Below, piece by piece: positions 35,408 through 42,728 of a stretch of DNA of 64,000 bases. Location: assembly GCF_003852705.1 (NCBI RefSeq), contig NZ_REFA01000001.1, forward strand, positions 124,001 to 188,000. The letters run 5' to 3'. Positions within the stretch are counted from its first letter, which is position 1. Each line of letters opens with the position of its first letter. Both the position numbers and the translations under genes were made by a program. A model generated the notes under the pieces. The model made no database searches and had not been told where the DNA came from. It saw only the letters and a program-made list of their open reading frames with translations. The DNA comes from Amniculibacterium aquaticum (GTDB lineage Bacteria; Bacteroidota; Bacteroidia; Flavobacteriales; Weeksellaceae).

Positions 35408-36112
35408 ATGCTTGCAGACTGTACGGTTTCTTTGTCGCCAATCTATTCCGAGCCCAACCCTCAATCCACCATGGTTTCTCAAATTCTTTTTGGCGAATTG
35501 TGCGAAATTTTAGATAGAGAAAACGATTTTTATAAAATAAAATTGTCTTTTGATGGTACAGAAGGCTGGGTGTCTGCTCTTATTTTAAACGATTTGGAGG
35601 TGCCTCCTGCCAAAAATACAGTTACAGAACCTTGTGTTAGGTACGCTACCAAGTCCGGAACGCATTTGCTCTCCCTAGGATCTGAAGTAACTGAAGAGAC
35701 GGATTCGAATTTTAAAAATGAAAATTTAAAAGAAAATATTTCTTCCCTTGCGAATGTTTTGCAAAACATACCCTATGTTTTTGGTGGTCGATCGGTTTTT
35801 GGTTGCGATGCCGATGGTTTTGTGCAATTGGTTTTCAAGGCAAATGCCATCTTTTTGCCAAGACAAGCAAAAGATCAAGCTTTGTTAGGAGATGTCTTGG
35901 ATTTTTTAGGAGAAAGCGATGCCGGAGATTTGGCTTTTTTCGAAAACGAATTGGGGCAGATCAACCATGTAGGCATCATGCTCAACAATTACCAAGTGAT
36001 TCATTGTTTTGGAAAAGTGAGGATAGACAGTCTGGACAGCTCCGGAATTTACAATGTCGATTTGAAAAAACACACCCACAAACTTCGTTTTGTAAAAAGA
36101 ATTCTGAACTGA
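35408..36112 (+). CDS. SH3 plus NlpC/P60 (C40) protein with altered catalytic Cys
   Basis: A 234-residue protein without a signal peptide. The N-terminal SH3b-like domain (SLSPIYSEPNPQ, GTEGWVSALIL) is followed by an NlpC/P60 fold from about residue 117 (PYVFGGRSVFG). The family's D-C-S-G-F helix start is D-A-D-G-F here (Ala135), with a Cys two residues earlier (Cys133), so the nucleophile is missing or displaced. The two His positions remain (His187 in INHVGIML, His199 in VIHCFGKVRID). C40 enzymes cut D-Glu to diamino acid bonds in peptidoglycan stem peptides; this copy may be inactive or act as a binding protein. It sits in the waaA operon. Confidence 0.82.
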   Translation: MLADCTVSLSPIYSEPNPQSTMVSQILFGELCEILDRENDFYKIKLSFDGTEGWVSALILNDLEVPPAKNTVTEPCVRYATKSGTHLLSLGSEVTEETDSNFKNENLKENISSLANVLQNIPYVFGGRSVFGCDADGFVQLVFKANAIFLPRQAKDQALLGDVLDFLGESDAGDLAFFENELGQINHVGIMLNNYQVIHCFGKVRIDSLDSSGIYNVDLKKHTHKLRFVKRILN

Positions 36113-36113
36113 A

Positions 36114-36578
36114 ATGAAAGGTACTGCTAAATTCTTTTTTATTCTGAATATTCTCATATTAATTGCGAACTGGGGATTTGTAATCTACAATTACTTTTCT
36201 CTCCCAGAGATTGTGCCCACTCATTTTGGGGTTTCGGGAGAAGCCGATGGCTTTGGGGATAAAAAAATGTATTTTATCCTCTTGGGGATTGCCACGGCGT
36301 TGTTTGTTTTGATGAATTACTTGTCCCAAAATCCGTACGCTCCAGGTCTTAATATTCCGGATAAAATGCGAGAAAACAAAGATCTTACAGCACTTTTTGT
36401 ACAGGTTCTGAATTTCTTTTGCATGGTTTTGTTTGTCAACATTTCCTATGAAAGTTTCAGTGTTGCTTTAGAAAAGCAACAGGACTTGTCGTTGTTCACA
36501 CCCATTTGCTTGGGACTGATGTTTGTGGTCATGTTTGCTTTTATAATTTATGCCAATAAACAAAAAACGAACGATTAA
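36114..36578 (+). CDS. DUF1648 membrane protein
   Basis: A 154-residue protein with about four TM segments (roughly 8-28, 56-76, 95-113, 130-147). After TM1 comes the DUF1648 signature LPEIVPTHFGVSGEADGFGD, as in the N-terminal part of SdpI-type immunity proteins. Charged GLNIPDKMRENKD lies between TM2 and TM3. It starts 1 nt after the C40 gene and ends directly against waaA. The family's role is unknown outside a few immunity examples, and I make no functional claim. Confidence 0.85.
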   Translation: MKGTAKFFFILNILILIANWGFVIYNYFSLPEIVPTHFGVSGEADGFGDKKMYFILLGIATALFVLMNYLSQNPYAPGLNIPDKMRENKDLTALFVQVLNFFCMVLFVNISYESFSVALEKQQDLSLFTPICLGLMFVVMFAFIIYANKQKTND

Positions 36579-37814
36579 ATGATGATGAAATTTCTTTACA
36601 ACAGCTCCGTTTTTGCTCTGGCTTTGATCATGAAGCTTGGTTCTTTTTTTAATGAAAAACTGAAGAAAGGATGTTTGGGTCGGAAGAAATCTTTAGAAAT
36701 TGTAAAGAATGTATTTTCGCAAAACGATCAGGTGATTTGGATGCATGCCGCCAGCCTCGGTGAGTACGAACAAGGTCTTCCTGTTTTGGAAAAGTTGAGA
36801 GAAAAATACCCGAATTATAAAATTTTAATAACCTTTTTCTCTCCCTCGGGGTTTGAAAATGTGAAGAATAAACCCCATTTGGCAGATGCAATCTGTTACC
36901 TTCCTTTCGATTTCGAAAAGGAAATTTCACGATTTGTAAGAACCGTAAATCCCAAGATTTTTTTTACCGTAAAATACGATTATTGGTACAACCTTTTGCG
37001 TGAACTAAAAAAAGTAAATTGCAAAACCTTTGTCGTTTCGGCGTTGTTTTATGAAAAGCAGGTTTTCTTTCAACCGTACGGAAAGTTTTTTGTAGATGAG
37101 CTTAAAAAAAACATCGACTGCTTTTTTCATCAAAACGAAAAATCGTTGGAATTGGCTAAAAAGATAGGACTGGATAACGGAATTATAACAGGCGACACCC
37201 GTTTCGATAGGGTCAGACAAATTCGTGAACGAGACCTTTTTGTGAAGTACATTTCGGAGTTTAAAAAGGATAATTTATTGTTGGTTTTTGGAAGTTCTTG
37301 GGAAGCTGAAGAAAAAATTGCTGAAAGTATTTTTGTGAAATCAAAAAACACCAAGATCATCATTGCTCCTCACGATATGAAAAGGGGGCCTGCTCTGGAA
37401 CAGCTTTTCCCATCGGCAATAAAATATACAGAAATTGACGAGCGCGATACCCAGTTAGACGCACAAATCCTTATCATAGATTGCATTGGACTTTTGTCCA
37501 AGTTGTATTCTTATGCCGATATTGCAGTTGTCGGCGGTGGTTTCCACGACAAGGGACTGCACAATATTTTAGAAGCTGCTGTCTTTGGTATTCCCGTTGT
37601 TTTTGGAAATAAATACAGTAAAAATCCAGAGGCAGATGGTTTGATCGCATTTGATGGAGCTAAATCATTTTATGATGAGCATCAAGCATCAGAATTTATT
37701 TTGAATTTGATTGAAAATGAAAAATACAGAAAAGAGATGGGGCAAAATTCCAATAACTTCATCCACCAACAGCCCAATTCTTCAGAATTAATTGTAGAAA
37801 AAATAAGTTCTTAG
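36579..37814 (+). CDS. waaA: 3-deoxy-D-manno-octulosonic acid transferase
   Basis: A 411-residue GT30 enzyme that transfers Kdo from CMP-Kdo to lipid IVA at the inner face of the membrane, an essential LPS step. The N-terminal membrane anchor is followed by IWMHAASLGEYEQGLPVL (catalytic Glu in the ASLGE motif), ILITFFSPSG, KIFFTVKYDYWYNLL and GDTRFDRV. The CMP-binding C-terminal half has VVGGGFHDKGLHNILEAAVF and PVVFGNKYSKNPEA. The start is one of three near-consecutive ATGs, the first touching the previous stop. It is the last gene of its operon. Confidence 0.95.
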   Translation: MMMKFLYNSSVFALALIMKLGSFFNEKLKKGCLGRKKSLEIVKNVFSQNDQVIWMHAASLGEYEQGLPVLEKLREKYPNYKILITFFSPSGFENVKNKPHLADAICYLPFDFEKEISRFVRTVNPKIFFTVKYDYWYNLLRELKKVNCKTFVVSALFYEKQVFFQPYGKFFVDELKKNIDCFFHQNEKSLELAKKIGLDNGIITGDTRFDRVRQIRERDLFVKYISEFKKDNLLLVFGSSWEAEEKIAESIFVKSKNTKIIIAPHDMKRGPALEQLFPSAIKYTEIDERDTQLDAQILIIDCIGLLSKLYSYADIAVVGGGFHDKGLHNILEAAVFGIPVVFGNKYSKNPEADGLIAFDGAKSFYDEHQASEFILNLIENEKYRKEMGQNSNNFIHQQPNSSELIVEKISS

Positions 37815-37894
37815 CGCCTGTTAGTTTTTATTCAGATAGAATAAAAAAACGCTGAAATGTTATTTTCTGTAAAACTAAAAACGGGGTCTTGCTT

Positions 37895-38656
37895 TCAATT
37901 AAAAATTTTAGAGTACTTCATAAAGCCATTCAGGGCCCAGTTAGCGGTGTAATACATGGATTTTAGGGTAGAGAATTTCATGTGTTCTTTATAAACCAAA
38001 TACTGATCCATCATGATGTTGGTTTTTTTTCTGGAAACACTGCTGGGGTGCATTCTGTATTTTGCTAAAGTCTTGTTTAGGGGTTTTCCTTCCGGGATTT
38101 CCTTCAACAAGTTCAGCCACATCACATGATCTTCTCTTTTGCTGCCTTTTGGAAAATAAAATTTGCCAACTCTTTCGCAATCGTACATAGAGCTGAGAAG
38201 GGACAATCTGCAGGTTTTAAGTAGATTTCCAAAAGTGACCACCGTGTCTGCTTGGAAATCTGCGAGATTGGGATTGAGGTTTTCATCACAACGAGCATAG
38301 CTGGTGTAGGCCAATTCGGTATTTTCGTTTTGCATAAAAGCGGTTATTTCCTCTAAAAAATGAGGCATCCAAAAGTCATCGGCATCTAAAAAGGTAATGT
38401 ATTTTCCTGTTGCTTTTTCTAAGGCAAGATTTCTGGCATGTCCCGCGCCTCCATTTTCTTTGGATTCTATCAATTGAATTCTTGCATCTTGTGTAGCTTT
38501 TATAATTTGTACGGAATGATCCTTGGATCCGTCATCCGTGATGATCCATTCCCAATCTTTAAAGGTTTGAGAAAGAACAGAATCGATGGTTTCCTGCAAG
38601 AATTTTTCAGAATTGTAACAAGGGGTTATGATAGAAACTAAGGGCATCAGAGGCAT
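37895..38656 (-). CDS. Glycosyltransferase family 2 protein
   Basis: A 253-residue GT2 enzyme. PLVSIITPCYNSEKFLQETI opens the GT-A fold, followed by WEWIITDDGSKDHS, GGAGHARNLALEKA and the DxD metal site in YITFLDADDFWMP; KREDHVMWLNLL is the usual ED acceptor region. The ATG at 38656 lies only 5 nt after a TATATTTG box and a second in-frame ATG is at 38647, so the mRNA is probably leaderless. It is convergent with waaA and likely acts in LPS or surface glycan assembly, though the sugar is unknown. Confidence 0.9.
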   Translation of the reverse strand: MPLMPLVSIITPCYNSEKFLQETIDSVLSQTFKDWEWIITDDGSKDHSVQIIKATQDARIQLIESKENGGAGHARNLALEKATGKYITFLDADDFWMPHFLEEITAFMQNENTELAYTSYARCDENLNPNLADFQADTVVTFGNLLKTCRLSLLSSMYDCERVGKFYFPKGSKREDHVMWLNLLKEIPEGKPLNKTLAKYRMHPSSVSRKKTNIMMDQYLVYKEHMKFSTLKSMYYTANWALNGFMKYSKIFN

Positions 38657-38661
38657 TTTTG

Positions 38662-38669
38662 CAAATATA
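38662..38669 (-). promoter_or_regulatory. -7 promoter box giving a leaderless GT2 mRNA
   Basis: TATATTTG on the minus strand ends 5 nt before the ATG at 38656. Confidence 0.65.
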
Positions 38670-38774
38670 AAATAATAATTTCACAACGGTTGTCGTTAAT
38701 ATTTCATGCTTTTATGAAAATCATTGCCGATTTTATAAAAAAAATTAATAATTTTAGCCCGATAAAAATTTGAT

Positions 38775-39224
38775 ATGAAAAAACTAGCTTTATATTTTGG
38801 AGTTTTAATGCTGTCGGTAGCTGTTGGATGTAAGCAAGAAGCTGAAGAGTCTGTACAGTATTCTGTTGAAGGAACTTGGCAACCTTTTAAAATTGTAGAA
38901 ACCACCGTAACCAATGGAGTTTCGGATTCTCAAATTTATAATTTTTCTGCTTGCCAGTTAGAGTCCAGATGGACATTTAACCCAGACAATACAGGAAACC
39001 AAATGACCAAAGACGAGGTAGGAACCAATTGCGATGTTATTTTGAACGATAACATTACCTACACCTACGATAATATAGCCAATGCATTGGTAATCACTCA
39101 TCAAAACGGTGATGTAGAATACGGAAGAGTGATTTCTCAAAACGATACCAAGATGAATGTGGTTTTAGAAACCAATACCGGTACGGTGTATCATTCATTG
39201 ACCTATTCATTTAATAAAAAATAA
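38775..39224 (+). CDS. Lipocalin-like lipoprotein of unknown function
   Basis: A 149-residue lipoprotein: signal MKKLALYFGVLMLSVAVGC with lipidation at Cys19, then KQEAEES. The mature part has the lipocalin-like opening GTWQPFKIVETTV and alternating beta strands (SRWTFNPDNTGNQ, ITYTYDNIANALVIT, KMNVVLETNTG). Two Cys (ACQLES and TNCDVI) may form a disulfide. Many short proteins of this kind are encoded in Bacteroidota and their ligands are unknown. It is a single gene with a clear terminator; only a weak TAATTTTA box is seen upstream. Confidence 0.75.
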   Translation: MKKLALYFGVLMLSVAVGCKQEAEESVQYSVEGTWQPFKIVETTVTNGVSDSQIYNFSACQLESRWTFNPDNTGNQMTKDEVGTNCDVILNDNITYTYDNIANALVITHQNGDVEYGRVISQNDTKMNVVLETNTGTVYHSLTYSFNKK

Positions 39225-39248
39225 TTTTTATTATCATAAAGACGAAAG

Positions 39249-39273
39249 CGACCAATATTTTGGTCGTTTTTTT
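39249..39273 (+). terminator. Rho-independent terminator of the lipocalin-like gene
   Basis: CGACCAA (39249-39255) pairs with TTGGTCG (39260-39266), with a 4-nt loop and a T-run. Confidence 0.85.
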
Positions 39274-39365
39274 ATTCTTTTCATTCAGCTTGATAAATAA
39301 AGTCATTTAGCGTTTATAATATCATTGAAATTAACAATAATGGTTAAATATATAAATTAAAAAGC

Positions 39366-39373
39366 TAAATTTG
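39366..39373 (+). promoter_or_regulatory. -7 promoter box for the DUF1800/DUF1501 pair
   Basis: TAAATTTG lies 16 nt before the ATG at 39390, so the promoter is intact although both genes are interrupted. Confidence 0.65.
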
Positions 39374-39389
39374 TGTAACAAAACACAAA

Positions 39390-41018
39390 ATGATGAGCTT
39401 ATCCAAGAAAACTACAGTTTTAGGATACAGTAATGCCTATCATTTATTACGGAGATCAACTTATAACATTACAAAAGCTAAGATACTTAGTTTTTCAACA
39501 ATGACTCCAGATGATGCAGTTACTGTATTGTTTAATTTTACGCCTCCTAATCCACCAAGTCCCCTGAACAATAGTGGAGAGACAATTGTTCCGACCTACG
39601 ATGCACCAACAATTACAGATAGTCAAAATACGACTTCCGGTAGTTTTGATTTGTTTTGGTGGATGTATCATGCCATGAAGGATCCCTCGATGCAGTACAA
39701 GATTATATACTTACTGCATTTATTTTTTGTAACCGATGATGGTGGAAATTACTGGACTAATTATGATTACAAAGAGTTGTTGAGGTTCTATTCTAGTGGA
39801 AGTTTGAAAGATTTGGCGATTAAAGTTACTACAGATCCTAGAATGCTTTCGTATCTTAATAACAATGTCAATAAGAAAAACAGTCCCAATCAGAACTACG
39901 CGCGTGAGTTTTTAGAATTGTTTACCATATTAAAAGGGCCTCAGGTCGATACAGGAAATTATACCAATTATACAGAGTTGGATGTGCAACAAGCAGCTAA
40001 AGTGTTAACTGGATTTACAAACAATAGCAATACATATAATAAAGTCAATCGATTATTAAATGTAGATCCTGTGACTCATTTGCCAAAAGGAGTGATTTCT
40101 ACAACAAATCATGATACTGGAAATAAAACATTTAGTTCTGCCTTTAATAATGCGGTAATCACAGGTGCAAATACCGAAGCTGCCATCCAAACAGAAATGG
40201 AGACTTTTATTTCTATGGTCTTTGATCAGAATGAGACATCCAAAGCCTATTGCAGAAAACTATACCATTATTTTGTAGGTAGAGAAATTACACCCGCGAT
40301 AGAACAAGATATTATAGCACCTCTGTCGGTTATGTTGAAATCAAATAATTACAATATTTTACCGGTCATTAGAGAATTGTTGACAAGTTCTCATTTCTAT
40401 GATGAAGACGACTCTATAATTGGCGATGAGGTTATAGGAGCATTGGTGAGAAGTCCTATGGAGATGTTTTTTCATATGTTTAGTTTGCTTCATCTTCAAA
40501 CTCCTTTGTATGAGGTTAATCCTTCATCAATGCATTCTTTTTTAAGTGTTGTTTTTAGTTATAGTTATAATTCTGGTTTGCCTGTTTTTAGACCTTAATC
40601 GGTCAATGGATATGCGGGTTATTCTAGTAGTCCGCATTTTGATAAAAATTTTATTACAACATCTTCACTAAGAATCCGATACAATTATAGTATTGATTTT
40701 ATTATTAATGGCTTAACATATAACGGATTTGTATTTAAATTGAATAATCCTGATTTTGTAAAGAATTCTGGTAATTTTTCAAACCCAGGAAATGTAGATG
40801 TATTGGTGTCTGAGTTTTGTGCTTTGTTGCATATCGAGATCCCACCTAGCGACCGTTTGCTTTATTTTAAAACTGTTTTCTTAAACGGTTTGAGTCCAAC
40901 AAATTGGCTCAATGAATGGAATAATTATGTTAATACAGGAACTGCAACCAATGTTAAGATTCCATTAGATAGATTGGTGAAAGCCTTAATTAAATCTCCA
41001 GAATTTCAAATTTTTTAG
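39390..41018 (+). pseudogene. DUF1800 family gene interrupted by one in-frame TAA
   Basis: A 542-codon frame broken only by TAA at 40596-40598. Before the stop: NAYHLLRRSTYNITKAK, the conserved NQNYAREFLELFTI, ARG-like KAYCRKLYHYFVGRE and SGLPVFRP. After it the same frame continues SVNGYAGYSSSPHFDKNF and ends LVKALIKSPEFQIF, the normal DUF1800 C terminus. There is no frameshift, so a single C-to-T change of CAA would explain it. DUF1800 proteins are usually encoded beside DUF1501 proteins and are of unknown function. A 402-residue truncated product is the alternative. The region looks more A+T-rich than its neighbours. Confidence 0.8.
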
Positions 41019-41020
41019 CT

Positions 41021-42655
41021 ATGGATCGTAAAGAATTTTTAAAAACAATGACTTTGGCGGGTATTGGTACACCTTTTTTATTGAATGGAATGCCGTCTAG
41101 GGTTATGAATCGCTTTGCTGATTTTAGCATCAGTTGCGATGAAGTGAATGAACGATCTTTGGTAATCTTGAGATTGGCCGGAGCTAACGATGGTTTGAAT
41201 ACAGTAATTCCCATTAGTCAGTACGATACTTACGCGAATCTAAGACCCAATATTAAAATTGCCAATACGGGTGCAGGGGGTTATATTAGTTTGGACTCAA
41301 CGGTGAGTCAAGAGAAGTTGGTGGGTTTAAATCCAAGTATGACTGGGTTTAAGTCTTTGTACGATTCAGGAAAATTAACTTTATTCAACGGTGTAGGATA
41401 TCCGAACCCAAACTACTCTCATTTTCGTTCCGAAAATTTGATGTTCTCGGGTAAAGATGGGGCTAATAATCAAGATTTGTTTGATGGGATTTTTGGACGA
41501 TATCTTGGTGCATTGAATCCTGGTCTAGGTGGTAATCCAACAGTGCTTAATCCTGATCCTTTAGCCATGCAGTTTGGTAATCTTAATCCTTGTCTATTTT
41601 ATGAGCATGCTGTGGAAAAAAGCATTGAGTATAATGCAACGGGATTTCAAAATACATTGTTTAATAGTCTAAAAAGTGCTAATGCTCAGTAACTTGTTTC
41701 ACCTTCAGAGTATAATGATTTATTGAATTATGTAAAAGGAGTAGCTGCAAGTATGGACAGTTATTACAACCGTGTAATGTCTGTTTTTAATGCCGGAAAC
41801 AACTCTACGGTAACCTATCCAAACTCAAGTCTTGGAAAGCAATTGAAAACAGTAGCAAGGTTAATAAAAGGTGGTAGTAAAACCAAAATATTCCAAGTTA
41901 ATATAACAGGATTTGATACCCATGTGAATCAAGTTCAAACCGGAAGTACCAATCTGGGAAGTCATGCTAATTTACTAGGTGATATATCCAATTCAATATT
42001 GGCTTTTCAATCCGATCTTGAGAATTTGGGATTGGTAAATCGTGTGTTAACGGTGACATTCAGTGAGTTTGGAAGACAGGTGAGGGAAAATGCAAGCCTT
42101 GGAACCGACCATGGAGATCTCGCTCCATTTTTTGTTGTCGGGAACAACATCTCTAGTGGTATAAGAGGGGATCATCCTGTTTTCACGAATTCAACAAATT
42201 ATTATTATAATCAAAGTCAAAGACGATTTGATTATCGACAGATTTTTGCTTCTATTATTCAAGACTGGTTGGGAGCAGATTCGGGCTTGATGGATACTGT
42301 TGACTTGCAAAGTTTTGTTACACCATCTCAAAAAGTGGAGATTGTAGTACCCAACAAGTCGGCTAATGTAGTTTGTGCTGCATCTCTTTTTACTGAAGAA
42401 AAAGCGTCAATTAAAAAAATGAAAATTTATCCAAATCCCGCAGATATTTTTATAACCCTTGATTTTGGCCTTGAAGATTGTGTGAAATCACATATTCAAA
42501 TTTTTGATTCTTCTGGAAGACAAATTCTAGAACTTCATAATTCTGAACAGGTTTTGAGAATACCTATAGAAAATTTTAAAAATGGACTTTATGTGTTAAC
42601 GGTATTGTGTGAAAATGGTAAACGATTTTCTGAGAAGTTCCTTGTAAAACATTGA
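41021..42655 (+). pseudogene. DUF1501 family gene with T9SS type A domain, interrupted by one in-frame TAA
   Basis: A 544-codon frame broken only by TAA at 41690-41692. The N terminus MDRKEFLKTMTLAGIGTPFL resembles a Tat-type leader with a weak RK pair. DUF1501 motifs follow: LVILRLAGANDGLNTV, YPNPNYSHFRSENLMFSG, and after the stop the same frame continues LVSPSEYNDLLNYV, ITGFDTHVNQV, VTFSEFGRQVREN and GTDHGDLAPFFVVG. The last ~80 residues (MKIYPNPADIFITLDF to FSEKFLVKH) are a T9SS type A sorting domain. It starts 2 nt after the DUF1800 frame. The upstream 223-residue fragment lacks the sorting domain, so full-length export needs readthrough or reversion. Confidence 0.82.
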
Positions 42656-42701
42656 TATTTATTGATGTGATAATTCTTAAAAAGTTTCATCTAAAAAATC
42701 T

Positions 42702-42709
42702 TAAATTTG
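42702..42709 (+). promoter_or_regulatory. -7 promoter box for leuS
   Basis: TAAATTTG lies 19 nt before the leuS ATG. Confidence 0.65.
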
Positions 42710-42728
42710 TAGCTCAAAAATATTAACA

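Noticed and set aside
40740-41018. A separate 92-residue gene after the DUF1800 stop
   Set aside because: It is the continuation of the same DUF1800 frame after the TAA and starts at an internal TTG, not an independent gene.
41723-42655. A separate 310-residue T9SS protein
   Set aside because: It is in frame with the upstream DUF1501 half and carries its middle motifs, so it is the second part of the interrupted gene.
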